DNA of 64,000 nt from contig JAZOOD010000029.1 in NCBI GenBank assembly GCA_045654805.1, positions 6,920 to 70,919 on the forward strand. Reading direction: 5' to 3'. This DNA comes from CAZNKU01 sp045654805 (GTDB lineage Bacteria > Bacillota > Clostridia > Monoglobales > Firm-18). Every line of letters starts with the position of its first letter. Position 1 is the stretch's first letter. The translations under genes were made by a program, and so were the position numbers. The notes beneath the pieces were generated by a model. It made no database searches, was not told the origin of the DNA, and saw nothing but the letters and a program-made list of their open reading frames with translations. Positions 6,996 through 16,187 of this stretch are shown one piece after another.

Positions 6996-9503
6996 ATGAT
7001 ATGGCACACTTTGACAATTGAAGCGGCAATAAATGAACTTTCAACAAACAAAGATAAGGGGCTTACAACAGAGGAGGCCTTAAAAAGACAGACCGCCTAC
7101 GGCAAAAACGTAATTCCCGATTCCCAACATACGAATTTACTTATGAAATTAATTAACCAGTTTAATGATTATATGATAATCATTCTGCTCATTGCTGCAG
7201 CAATATCCTTTGGGATAGCAATTTACGAGCATCAAAACGACTTTGTGGAACCCGTTGTCATAATAGCAATTGTTGTACTTAACGCCATAGTGGGTATAGT
7301 TCAAGAGGAAAAAGCGGAAAAAGCGCTGGCACAGCTTAAAAACCTTACCCAACCTGTTGCCAGAGTAATACGTGATGGAGAGCTACAGAAAATCAGTGCC
7401 TGCGACCTTGTTCGCGGTGATATTATATTCTTGAAATCAGGTGATTTCGTTCCTGCTGATGCAAGGCTTATAAAATGCACGGAACTTGAGGTAGACGAGT
7501 CCTCATTAACAGGGGAATCACACCCCGTATGCAAAAATAGCAGTATGTCGTATAGTAAAGAAACTCCTGTTGCAGACATTACCAATATGGTATGGTCTGC
7601 TACAGCGATCATAGGAGGTAATGGAATTGCGGTTGTTACCGAAACCGGAATAAACACACAGGTTGGTAAAATCGCAATGGCAATAATAGAAAGTCGTACC
7701 CCGCAAACTCCATTGCAGGACAAACTTGAACAAACTGGCAAGATACTGGGCACAATCGCCCTGACAATATGTGCCGTTGTATTCTGCATAGGTATATTCA
7801 AACATATTCATCCCTTGGAAATGTTTATGACCTCTGTAAGTCTTGCTGTTGCAGCAATCCCCGAAGGGCTACCCGCTATAGTAACGATAATGTTAGCTTT
7901 GGGTGTGCAAAAAATGGTAAAGAAAAATGCCATTGTAAGAAAACTTCCTGCTGTAGAAACTTTGGGAAGTGCATCTGTAATATGTTCCGACAAAACAGGA
8001 ACACTAACACAAAACAAAATGACAGTTACCGAAATATGGGGGAATAAACATCAAATACTTACATACGGTATTTTGTGTTGCAACAATACTGATTCCACAG
8101 AAAAAGCTATAATGGAATATGCCATAAAAGAGAATGTCAAAAATCCACATTTGTTTAGAGTCAAGGAAATACCTTTCAATTCCTCTACCAAATATATGGC
8201 AACAATAAACAGAAGCGATAAAAAATATGTGGTGGCTGTAAAAGGAGCTCCGGATGTCTTAATCCCAAAATGTAATATGTCAGCAGAAGCTATGAATCAG
8301 GTAAACGAGGCCAACCTTAGGATGACAGAAAAAGGGTTGAGGGTTCTTGCCGTTGCAGAATGTGAAACCGATTACATTCCGGACAACATAAACCTCCCTC
8401 TAAAGCTTTGTGGACTTATAGGAATATCAGATCCTCCGAGACCGGAAATATATGACGCAATCAAAAAGTGCAAAAAATCAGGTATACGACCTGTAATGAT
8501 TACCGGAGACCACGCCGGAACAGCATCTGCCATTGCCAAGGAAATAGGTATGACGCCATATGCAATAACCGGTGCTGAGCTTAATAAAATGTCAGACTCT
8601 GAATTAAAACGAAACGTAAAAAAATTCTCCGTATTTGCACGTGTTACTCCCGAACATAAGGTGAGAATAGTAAAAGCATTTCAATCTAACGGCGAAGTGG
8701 TTGCAATGACTGGTGACGGAGTAAATGATGCCCCGGCTCTTAAACAGGCGGATATAGGTTGTGCTATGGGAATAACAGGAACAGATGTTGCCAAAAGTGC
8801 TGCCGATATGATACTTACTGATGATAATTTTGCTACAATAGTGTCTTCGGTGTATGAGGGCAGAAGTATATTTGAAAATATTAAAAAGGCTGTTCACTTT
8901 CTTCTATCCAGCAATATTGGAGAAATACTTACCATTCTTTGTGCGATAATTGCAGGATTACCCTCCCCGCTTACTGCTGTTCAGCTTTTATGGGTAAACC
9001 TGATTACAGACTCCCTTCCGGCATTGGCATTAGGTGCAGATACAAATAATATGGAAAAAATAATTTCTCAAAAGCCGATAAAAAGAAACAAAAGCCTTTT
9101 TGCAGATGGGCTAGCATTGCTAATTTTTTTAGAAGGAATAATGATAGGTACACTGGCGCTTATTGCCTTTTGTATAGGATACTTTAAATTCAACAATCAG
9201 GATATAGGGCGGACTATGGCATTCTGCGTACTTTCGATGTCACAGCTTGTGCATTCATTTAATGTACGAAGCGACACAACGATTTTGTCTTCCAAAACTC
9301 CTAAAAATATGCTTTTACTAGGTGCTTTTATAATTGGTGTAACTCTACAAATATTTGTAGTGGTATCTCCATTGCTTTCTAATTGGTTTTCAACCGTTGC
9401 CCTGAACGCAGAACAATGGAAAATAACCGCAATTTTATCTGTTTCGCCTATTGTTTTAGTTGAATTATCCAAGCTGTTCAGCACAAGACCAAAACCATAT
9501 TGA
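6996..9503 (+). CDS. Calcium-type cation-transporting P-type ATPase
   Basis: At 835 residues this is a full-length P2A-type pump. Visible are the actuator loop LTGESHPV, the M4 motif AAIPEGLPA, the phosphorylated Asp332 in SDKTGTLTQNKM, the hinge MTGDGVNDAPALK, the M5 motif SSNIGEI and the M6 motif NLITDSLPA. The M4 Glu, M5 Asn/Glu and M6 Asn/Thr/Asp match the calcium-binding residues of SERCA, so Ca2+ export is likely. M6 has Ser where SERCA has Gly. AAGGAGTG precedes the ATG. It appears to be controlled by the dyad promoter upstream of the small gene. Confidence 0.93.
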   Translation: MIWHTLTIEAAINELSTNKDKGLTTEEALKRQTAYGKNVIPDSQHTNLLMKLINQFNDYMIIILLIAAAISFGIAIYEHQNDFVEPVVIIAIVVLNAIVGIVQEEKAEKALAQLKNLTQPVARVIRDGELQKISACDLVRGDIIFLKSGDFVPADARLIKCTELEVDESSLTGESHPVCKNSSMSYSKETPVADITNMVWSATAIIGGNGIAVVTETGINTQVGKIAMAIIESRTPQTPLQDKLEQTGKILGTIALTICAVVFCIGIFKHIHPLEMFMTSVSLAVAAIPEGLPAIVTIMLALGVQKMVKKNAIVRKLPAVETLGSASVICSDKTGTLTQNKMTVTEIWGNKHQILTYGILCCNNTDSTEKAIMEYAIKENVKNPHLFRVKEIPFNSSTKYMATINRSDKKYVVAVKGAPDVLIPKCNMSAEAMNQVNEANLRMTEKGLRVLAVAECETDYIPDNINLPLKLCGLIGISDPPRPEIYDAIKKCKKSGIRPVMITGDHAGTASAIAKEIGMTPYAITGAELNKMSDSELKRNVKKFSVFARVTPEHKVRIVKAFQSNGEVVAMTGDGVNDAPALKQADIGCAMGITGTDVAKSAADMILTDDNFATIVSSVYEGRSIFENIKKAVHFLLSSNIGEILTILCAIIAGLPSPLTAVQLLWVNLITDSLPALALGADTNNMEKIISQKPIKRNKSLFADGLALLIFLEGIMIGTLALIAFCIGYFKFNNQDIGRTMAFCVLSMSQLVHSFNVRSDTTILSSKTPKNMLLLGAFIIGVTLQIFVVVSPLLSNWFSTVALNAEQWKITAILSVSPIVLVELSKLFSTRPKPY

Positions 9504-9509
9504 GCCGCA

Positions 9510-9538
9510 AGGGACTGTGACAAATTGTCACAGTCCCT
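9510..9538. terminator. Hairpin between convergent genes
   Basis: AGGGACTGTGACA pairs with TGTCACAGTCCCT around a very short loop. There is no long T-run on either side, so it may act as a weak bidirectional terminator for the ATPase and abrB transcripts. Confidence 0.55.
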
Positions 9539-9550
9539 CTTGAATCACAA

Positions 9551-9787
9551 TTATTTAATCTTGCCTTTACAATCAACGCAAATGTGTTTGCCCATATATT
9601 CTGTCAATTCTTCCCTGCCACCGCAAAAAACACAAGCGTCGTAATGTTTTTTCAAAACAACTTTATCTCCCTCAATATAAATTTCCATAGGGTCCTTAAT
9701 TTCAATATCCAAGGTTCTCCGAAGTTCGATTGGCAACACTATTCTGCCAAGCTCGTCTATGCGTCTTACAATCCCTGTCGATTTCAT
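9551..9787 (-). CDS. AbrB-type transcriptional regulator with Cys4 tail
   Basis: The protein (78 residues) starts with the SpoVT/AbrB swapped-hairpin domain (MKSTGIVRRIDELGRIVLPI, ELRRTLDIEIKDPMEI). It ends with CVFCGG ... HICVDCKGK, two CxxC pairs that could bind zinc. AbrB-type dimers control transition-phase genes in Firmicutes, and versions with a Cys-rich tail are common in Clostridia. The ATG at 9787 is preceded by GAGGGAGGG. It has its own promoter and is convergent with the ATPase gene. Confidence 0.93.
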   Translation of the reverse strand: MKSTGIVRRIDELGRIVLPIELRRTLDIEIKDPMEIYIEGDKVVLKKHYDACVFCGGREELTEYMGKHICVDCKGKIK

Positions 9788-9816
9788 AGTTACCCTCCCT
9801 CTTTTTTAATAATAAC

Positions 9817-9845
9817 ATTATATACCCAATTTTGCTAATTTTCAA
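9817..9845 (-). promoter_or_regulatory. Promoter of the AbrB-type gene
   Basis: TTGAAA (9840-9845) and TATAAT (9817-9822) on the minus strand are 17 bp apart. Confidence 0.65.
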
Positions 9846-9908
9846 CATAAAATTTATTAATTATTTGTTAAAACTCTGACAATTATATTATAAAATTAAA
9901 ATTAACTA

Positions 9909-9936
9909 TTGCAAAATTTCCGTAGTATGGTAAAAT
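9909..9936 (+). promoter_or_regulatory. Probable promoter of the aldolase gene
   Basis: TTGCAA (9909-9914) and TAAAAT (9931-9936) are 16 bp apart, about 30 bp upstream of the aldolase start. Confidence 0.5.
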
Positions 9937-9968
9937 ATAATAAGATTATAATTTAAGGAGTGAAATAT

Positions 9969-10916
9969 ATGCCATTAGTAACAACAAAGGAAATGTTTAA
10001 AAAAGCTTATGAAGGCGGATATGCTATCGGTGCTTTCAATGTGAACAATATGGAAATTATCCAGGGTATTACAGAAGCTGCAAAGGAAGTTAATGCTCCT
10101 TTGATTCTTCAGGTTTCTGCAGGTGCAAGAAAGTATGCTAATCACACATACCTTGTAAAATTGGTTGAAGCGGCTATTGAAGAAACAGATCTTCCAATTG
10201 CTTTGCATCTTGACCACGGTGACTCTTTTGAACTATGTAAGTCATGTATTGACGGTGGTTTTACATCCGTTATGATTGATGGTTCACATCTTTCATACGA
10301 GGAAAATATAGAACTTACAAAAAAAGTTGTTGAATACGCTCATGCTCGCGGTGTTGTTGTTGAAGGTGAGTTAGGTCGTCTCGCAGGTGTTGAAGATGAC
10401 GTTAACGTTTCTGACGAAGATGCATCATATACAAGACCCGAAGAAGTTATCGACTTTGTAACACGTACCGGTGTTGACTCTTTGGCTATTGCAATCGGCA
10501 CAAGTCATGGTGCCTACAAATTCAAGCCTGGTCAGAAGCCACAGCTTAGATTTGACATTCTTGAAAAAGTTTCAGAAAAGCTTCCCGGTTTCCCAATCGT
10601 ATTGCATGGTGCATCCTCAGTTATTCCTGAATATGTAGAAATGATTAATGCAAACGGTGGTAATATGCCTGATGCTATTGGTATACCGGAAGATATGCTA
10701 AGACAGGCTGCAAGATCAGCGGTATGTAAAATTAATATCGACTCTGACCTTCGTCTTGCAATGACAGGTTCTATCAGAAAATATTTGAACGAAAATCCAT
10801 CACACTTTGACCCAAGACAATATTTGAAGCCAGCTCGTGCAGCTATCAAGGATTTGGTTCACAAAAAGATTGTTAACGTTCTTGGATGTGACGGCAAAGC
10901 TGATGAACTTAAATAA
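9969..10916 (+). CDS. fba: Class II fructose-1,6-bisphosphate aldolase
   Basis: The enzyme splits fructose-1,6-bisphosphate into two triose phosphates in glycolysis and works in reverse for gluconeogenesis. The 315-residue protein shows the zinc site of class II aldolases: HLDHGDSFELC (catalytic Asp and first zinc His), VEGELGRLAG, GTSHGAYKF and VLHGASSV. The ATG at 9969 was chosen over the GTG at 9960 because AAGGAG sits 8 bp upstream. It is a single-gene unit with its own promoter and a strong terminator. Confidence 0.97.
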   Translation: MPLVTTKEMFKKAYEGGYAIGAFNVNNMEIIQGITEAAKEVNAPLILQVSAGARKYANHTYLVKLVEAAIEETDLPIALHLDHGDSFELCKSCIDGGFTSVMIDGSHLSYEENIELTKKVVEYAHARGVVVEGELGRLAGVEDDVNVSDEDASYTRPEEVIDFVTRTGVDSLAIAIGTSHGAYKFKPGQKPQLRFDILEKVSEKLPGFPIVLHGASSVIPEYVEMINANGGNMPDAIGIPEDMLRQAARSAVCKINIDSDLRLAMTGSIRKYLNENPSHFDPRQYLKPARAAIKDLVHKKIVNVLGCDGKADELK

Positions 10917-10934
10917 TCTGTGCTAATCTGATAG

Positions 10935-10968
10935 ATAATGGCAACCTAAAAAGTTGCCATTATTTTTT
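10935..10968 (+). terminator. Terminator of the aldolase gene
   Basis: ATAATGGCAAC pairs with GTTGCCATTAT (11 bp) around a 7-nt loop, followed by a T-run. Confidence 0.9.
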
Positions 10969-11002
10969 GCGTTTATATATTTCCTTCAATGGAGGTGTTT
11001 TA

Positions 11003-12373
11003 ATGGAAGAAAATAAAATGGGAGTTTTGCCTATAAATAAATTACTTATATCTATGTCCCTGCCCATAATTGCATCTATGCTTGTACAGGCAATGTACAA
11101 CATAGTGGATAGTATATTTATAGGAAGATATGACATAAACGGACTTACTGCAGTATCACTAGCATTCCCGTTTCAGAATCTTATGATGGCTGTAGGAACC
11201 GGAACAGGCGTAGGTATGAACGCAGTCCTTTCCAAATATCTAGGTGAAAAAAATTACAAAGGTGCAAACAAAGCCGCAGGAAACGGCTTTGTGCTGGCAA
11301 TTATAAGTGCGGTAGTTTTTGCCATCCTTAGTATTTTAGGTTCCAACTTATATTTTAGTCTTCAAAACCCAAATCCGCAGATTGTAGAATATGGGAGACA
11401 ATACCTATGGATATGTGGAGGTTTTTCATTCGGTATATTCGGACAGGTTATATTTGAAAGAATGTTGCAAGCCACCGGAAAGACCATTTATTCAATGTTC
11501 AGTCAGGGCATAGGAGCAATAATTAATATAATACTTGACCCTATAATGATTTTCGGTATGTTCGGTTTTCCTAAAATGGGGGTTGCCGGTGCTGCTTTAG
11601 CTACAGTAATCGGCCAAATTATTGCAATGCTAGTGGCATTGTATTTTAATGTAACAAAAAATGAATACATTAAGCTGACAAAAGAAAGTATGAAGCTTGA
11701 TGGCAAAACTGTAAAGAGGATATATTCCGTAGGTATTCCATCCATACTGATGGTTGCAATAGGCTCAATTATGACCTTCTGTCTTAACAAAATACTTACG
11801 AGTTTTGACAACATAAAAACCATATACGGTGAGGGTGCGGGGACAATCGCCACAACAGTATTTGGAGTATATTTTAAATTGCAAAGCTTTGTATTTATGC
11901 CAATATTCGGGCTTAATAATGGTATGGTACCTATTATTGCATATAACTTTGGTGCCAAAAACCGCGAGCGAATTACTAAAACCCTTAAACTAAGTATTAT
12001 TTACGCAACAACCATTATGGTTACAGGCTTTATAATATTCCAGATTATTCCGGGGGAATTAATAAAACTGTTTAATGATGACACTGCTCTTTTGAATATG
12101 GGTATTCCCGCACTTAGAACTATAAGTATTTGCTTTATATTTGCAGGCTTTTGTATTGTTACAAGCTCAATGTTTCAGGCCTTGGGAAAAGGAAAATACA
12201 GCCTGCTTATGTCAGCAGCGAGACAGCTTTTGTTCCTTTTGCCATTAGCCTTTGTATTTTCACTGACAAAAAACATAGACTTGGTATGGCTTGCCTTTCC
12301 TCTTGCGGAGCTTGTTGCTGTTGCATTAAGCATATTTTATACAAAACGAATATTTAAAAAATTGGACTTTTAA
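11003..12373 (+). CDS. MATE family multidrug/cation efflux transporter
   Basis: This 456-residue, 12-helix membrane protein belongs to the MatE family, which exports drugs and metabolites with Na+ or H+ gradients. Family signs include LISMSLPIIASMLVQAMYNI and DSIFIGRYDINGLTAVSLAF near the N-terminus, and the second repeat from about residue 230. The ATG at 11003 follows GGAGGTG; the open frame upstream overlaps the aldolase terminator. Substrate cannot be predicted. It is followed by an IS remnant. Confidence 0.93.
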   Translation: MEENKMGVLPINKLLISMSLPIIASMLVQAMYNIVDSIFIGRYDINGLTAVSLAFPFQNLMMAVGTGTGVGMNAVLSKYLGEKNYKGANKAAGNGFVLAIISAVVFAILSILGSNLYFSLQNPNPQIVEYGRQYLWICGGFSFGIFGQVIFERMLQATGKTIYSMFSQGIGAIINIILDPIMIFGMFGFPKMGVAGAALATVIGQIIAMLVALYFNVTKNEYIKLTKESMKLDGKTVKRIYSVGIPSILMVAIGSIMTFCLNKILTSFDNIKTIYGEGAGTIATTVFGVYFKLQSFVFMPIFGLNNGMVPIIAYNFGAKNRERITKTLKLSIIYATTIMVTGFIIFQIIPGELIKLFNDDTALLNMGIPALRTISICFIFAGFCIVTSSMFQALGKGKYSLLMSAARQLLFLLPLAFVFSLTKNIDLVWLAFPLAELVAVALSIFYTKRIFKKLDF

Positions 12374-12399
12374 TAAAACAAGAGGATATGCCAATAATG

Positions 12400-12777
12400 T
12401 GCACCCCAAAAGTTACACGCTTTTGGGGTGCACATTTTTTTATATGCAAGAGAATGAGAAAATATACTCCACGGTCTGCAATGAGTACATTACAGCGGAA
12501 TACCAACGGCTATTAGTAGTATTACACAGAGTATGTCTCGTAAAGGCAATTGCATGAATAACGGAATAATAGAAAACTTTTTTGACAGGTTAAGAGTTGA
12601 AATGTTTTATGTTGAAGAATTCGAAAGTGTTAATGCTTTTATTGATGAACTAAGCTGATATATTGATTGCTACAACAACGAAAGAATTTCCACAAAACTA
12701 AAAGGAAATGAGTCCGGTACAATACCGAACTCATTCACAAGCAAATTAATATTTAATTTTTCTGAATTTTTGATTCA
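12400..12777 (+). mobile_element. Decayed IS3-type remnant, copy 3 (best preserved)
   Basis: This 378-bp remnant starts with the palindromic left end (TGCACCCCAAAAG, spacer, CTTTTGGGGTGCA). It skips orfA and most of orfB, then keeps the 3' part of orfB: readable are YQRLL, SRKGNCMNNGIIENFFDRLRVEM, FESVNAFIDEL (stop) and YNNERIS. It ends with the GGAAATGAGTCCGGTA hairpin and a worn right end at about 12777. The deletion joint resembles those of copies 1 and 2. No other gene is visible between 12374 and 12802. Confidence 0.8.
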
Positions 12778-12802
12778 TTTCACTTGAATCTCCGTTTATT
12801 AT

Positions 12803-13654
12803 TCAGCTTAAGAAGAATATTGCAATAGTTCCGGGACCTGCATGAGCACCAACAACTGCACCTAATTCAGACATTAATATATCCTTGCAACCGTATTTTT
12901 CTACAACCATATTGCGTACTTCTTCTGCAACTTCTGGTGAATCTGCGTGTATAATACCCACAGTTTCATTAGCTATATCAGGGTTAAGCTCGCCCATTAT
13001 ATCTACCATACGGGATAAAGTCTTTTTTAACCCTCTGGATTTTTCCAAAGATACAAGTTTACCCTCATCATCAACGTGCAAAATAGGCTTAATTCCCAAA
13101 AGACCGCCAACAGTCTTTGTTGTCCTGCTGACACGTCCGCCACGATACAGATATTCCAAATCGTCGACCGTGAAAATATGTTCCATATTGTCACTCCAAT
13201 AGTGAATTTTATTAACTAATTCATCATATGTAGCGCCTTTTTCAAGAGCCTGCATAGCAAACAACACTACCATCCCCTGTCCAAAGGACGCACATTTGGT
13301 ATCAATAATCTCTATTTTAAAATCCGGATATTCTGTGCATACATCTTCAGCAGTAAGCTTTGCAAGATTGTGCGAACCTGAAAGTGACGCGCTGAACGAA
13401 ATATAAATAACCTCATCCCCCGCTTGTGCATACTTCGTAAATGTATCAGCTAATCTATCACTCAAAACCAACGAAGTTTTAGGGACAGCACCCTCCTTCA
13501 TCTTTTCATAAACCACATTGGGAATAATGTCCTCTCTGTCACGATACACCTGACCCTCAATATTAACCTGTAACGGTATAATTTCAATACCGTACTGTTC
13601 TTCCATAGCCTTCGTTACATCACAGGCAGAGTCTGTAATAATTTTAATAGCCAT
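12803..13654 (-). CDS. DegV family fatty-acid-binding protein
   Basis: The protein (283 residues) matches the DegV/FakB family, which holds a fatty acid for phosphorylation by a FakA kinase. N-terminal ITDSACDV is the family signature, with PKTSLVLSDRL, YISFSASLSGSHN and GGRVSRTTKTVGGLLGIKPI further on. No fakA gene lies in the window. A second degV at 19464-20330 lies at the other end of the same block. AAGGAGGT precedes the ATG. Last gene in the minus-strand block starting at comM. Confidence 0.93.
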   Translation of the reverse strand: MAIKIITDSACDVTKAMEEQYGIEIIPLQVNIEGQVYRDREDIIPNVVYEKMKEGAVPKTSLVLSDRLADTFTKYAQAGDEVIYISFSASLSGSHNLAKLTAEDVCTEYPDFKIEIIDTKCASFGQGMVVLFAMQALEKGATYDELVNKIHYWSDNMEHIFTVDDLEYLYRGGRVSRTTKTVGGLLGIKPILHVDDEGKLVSLEKSRGLKKTLSRMVDIMGELNPDIANETVGIIHADSPEVAEEVRNMVVEKYGCKDILMSELGAVVGAHAGPGTIAIFFLS

Positions 13655-13680
13655 CTTTTTACCTCCTTGGGGCTAACCCA

Positions 13681-14388
13681 TTAGTCTCTTCTTCCGTTCC
13701 CGAAAATTCGTAACAGATAAAGGAAAATATTTATAAAATCAAGATACAAGGATAATGCTCCTATGATACCGACTTTTCTCTGCATCTGGTAATCACCGTT
13801 AGTTGCATAATAAAATGATTTTAATTTTTGTGTATCATATGCTACAAGTCCTACAAATATCGCTACCGCAATAAAAGATAGTACCAAATCAAACATACTG
13901 TTTCTCAAAAACAAATTAATAAGTGAAGCAACTATAACACCTATTAACAGCATCATCAATACATTGCCTATTCTAGTCAAATCCTTTTTTGTAGTTATTC
14001 CATAAACTGACATTACTCCAAAGGATATTGCTGTCGTGAAAAAAGCAGTGTAAATAACACCTAAATTATATGCCACAAACACACTTGACAAAGTTATGCC
14101 ATTAATTATTGAATAGGCATAAAACATAATCTGTGCCGTACCATAGCTTATTTTATTAATCCTCGCAGAAAGAGAAAATACTATTACAAGTTCTGCAATT
14201 ATAAACAAATAAACAGCCGAACTACCGTATAGCAAATTTATCATAGTATGGCTGTTTGCTGTAAACCACGCAGCCAAAGCAGTAACCAAAAGTCCCATAA
14301 ACATAGTTCCGTAAATTTTGAAAATATATGAATTAAGTCCTGCCTGCATATCTAACTGACCTTGTGATGAATACGGTTCGTTATACAT
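13681..14388 (-). CDS. Bax inhibitor-1/YccA family membrane protein
   Basis: The protein (235 residues) has seven hydrophobic segments and the BI-1/TMBIM family pattern, with a C-terminal ALSLYLDFINIFLYLLRIFG motif and a conserved YDTQKLKSFYY. Bacterial members such as YetJ behave as pH-dependent calcium leak channels; others bind FtsH. The function here is inferred from family only. It lies 12 bp after the RNase J gene and 26 bp before degV, so they probably share a transcript. Confidence 0.92.
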   Translation of the reverse strand: MYNEPYSSQGQLDMQAGLNSYIFKIYGTMFMGLLVTALAAWFTANSHTMINLLYGSSAVYLFIIAELVIVFSLSARINKISYGTAQIMFYAYSIINGITLSSVFVAYNLGVIYTAFFTTAISFGVMSVYGITTKKDLTRIGNVLMMLLIGVIVASLINLFLRNSMFDLVLSFIAVAIFVGLVAYDTQKLKSFYYATNGDYQMQRKVGIIGALSLYLDFINIFLYLLRIFGNGRRD

Positions 14389-14400
14389 AAAAACCTCCTT

Positions 14401-16068
14401 TTATACCTCCATAATAACAGGAAGTATCATTGGCTTTCTTTTAGTCTTGAAATATAGATAATCACTCAAATCATTCTTGATTTTCGATTTCATTGTATTC
14501 CAGTCGCAATTTCTTTTGTCGTTGCATTTTTCAATTGAATTTCTTGCACAGTCGCGGATATGCTCCATCAAATCTTCACTTTCACGCATGTACACAAATC
14601 CACGTGAAACAACATCTGGGCCGGACAAAATCTGATGGGTGTGTGAGTCAAGGGTCACAACTACAACAATAAGACCATCTTCTGCAAGTAGCTTTCTGTC
14701 ACGCAAAACAATGTTGCCTACATCTCCTACTCCAAGTCCGTCAACCAAAATTCTACCGGACGGAACTGTACCGGTCACCTTGCATTTATCGGCATTAATC
14801 TCCACCACATTACCTATCTGCATTTTAATAATATTCTTTTCGGGAATGCCTAATTTTTGTGCAATCATGGAATGATGATACAAGTGTCTGTATTCTCCAT
14901 GGACAGGTATAAAGAACTTGGGGTTAGCCAGGTTCATTACAACTTTAAGCTCCTCACTGCAAGCATGACCGGAAACATGAATGTCTGCCAAGGCCTCGTA
15001 TATTACGTTTGTGCCAAGCTTGTATAGTTCATTTATAACCTTAGATACTGCCTTTTCGTTCCCCGGTATTGGGTTGGCAGAAATTATGACAGTGTCTTTG
15101 CTTCCCAAAGTAACCTTACGGTGCTCTGAATATGCCATTCTCGTAAGAGCACTCATTGCCTCTCCCTGACTACCAGTTGTTATTATAACCAATTTGTGCG
15201 GGGGATAATTGGTAATTTCATCTATGTCTATAAGCATACCCTTTGGAATCTTCATATGCCCCAATTCCATAGCCACAGATACAACATTCACAATACTACG
15301 TCCTGACAGAGCAACTTTTCTGCCATACTGTGCTGCAGAATTCACTATCTGCTGCATACGGTGAATGTTTGAAGCAAAAGTCGCTACAATTATCCTGTTT
15401 TTTGAATTATTACGAAATATTTCGTCAAAGGTTGCACCAACTGTACTTTCACTCATTGTATAGCCCGGGCGCTCCGCATTCGTGCTATCTGACATAAGGG
15501 CAAGTATTCCTTTTTTGCCAAGTTCACCAATTCTTTTCAGGTCAATCATCTTGCCCTCAATCGGTGTAGTATCTATTTTGAAGTCACCTGTGTGTAAAAT
15601 TACACCAACAGGTGTGTGGAACGCAATCGCTGCAGCATCAGGGATACTGTGATTACTACGAATAAATTCCACACGGAACTCACCCAACTTGAGAATATTT
15701 CCCGGCAATACGCTGTTTAGTTTAACAATCCTATCAAGTCCGTGCTCTTTAAGCTTGTTTTGTACAAGCCCGATTGTAAGTCTTGTGCCATAAACAGGCA
15801 CATTAATCTTACTTAAAAAGTATGGTAATGCGCCAATATGATCCTCATGACCGTGGGTTATTACCACTGCTCTGATTTTTTCCTTATTTTTTTCAAGATA
15901 AGTAAAATCAGGTATTACAATATCTACGCCGGGCATTTCATCATCCGGAAATGCCATACCACAGTCCAGAACGACTATATCATTACAGTATTCAAAAACA
16001 GTAATGTTTTTTCCGATCTCCTCCAGACCGCCTAGCGGTATAATTTTCAAATTTTGTTTTTTTGCCAC
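14401..16068 (-). CDS. rnj: Ribonuclease J
   Basis: RNase J is the metallo-beta-lactamase-fold RNase of Firmicutes, with endonuclease and 5'-3' exonuclease activity in mRNA decay and rRNA maturation. The protein (555 residues) has the zinc motif THGHEDHIGALPYFL, HTGDFKID, the beta-CASP signatures DSTNAERPGYT and TGSQGEAMSAL, and VHVSGHAC-like IHVSGHACSEE, followed by the C-terminal domain. GGAGGTT precedes the ATG. A 119-bp AT-rich gap with no obvious gene separates it from mreB. Confidence 0.96.
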   Translation of the reverse strand: MAKKQNLKIIPLGGLEEIGKNITVFEYCNDIVVLDCGMAFPDDEMPGVDIVIPDFTYLEKNKEKIRAVVITHGHEDHIGALPYFLSKINVPVYGTRLTIGLVQNKLKEHGLDRIVKLNSVLPGNILKLGEFRVEFIRSNHSIPDAAAIAFHTPVGVILHTGDFKIDTTPIEGKMIDLKRIGELGKKGILALMSDSTNAERPGYTMSESTVGATFDEIFRNNSKNRIIVATFASNIHRMQQIVNSAAQYGRKVALSGRSIVNVVSVAMELGHMKIPKGMLIDIDEITNYPPHKLVIITTGSQGEAMSALTRMAYSEHRKVTLGSKDTVIISANPIPGNEKAVSKVINELYKLGTNVIYEALADIHVSGHACSEELKVVMNLANPKFFIPVHGEYRHLYHHSMIAQKLGIPEKNIIKMQIGNVVEINADKCKVTGTVPSGRILVDGLGVGDVGNIVLRDRKLLAEDGLIVVVVTLDSHTHQILSGPDVVSRGFVYMRESEDLMEHIRDCARNSIEKCNDKRNCDWNTMKSKIKNDLSDYLYFKTKRKPMILPVIMEV

Positions 16069-16187
16069 GTTTTAACCTCCATAAAAATATTTTCCGTACA
16101 AAAAATGATTTTTTAATTATATATATTATTATGAAATATAAAATAATTAAAATTCAAAGATTTGTAAAAATCTTAAAATTATATAAA

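Noticed and set aside
7301..7801. A 166-codon open frame on the minus strand inside the P-ATPase gene
   Set aside because: It is antisense to conserved ATPase sequence and has no ribosome site or recognisable domain.
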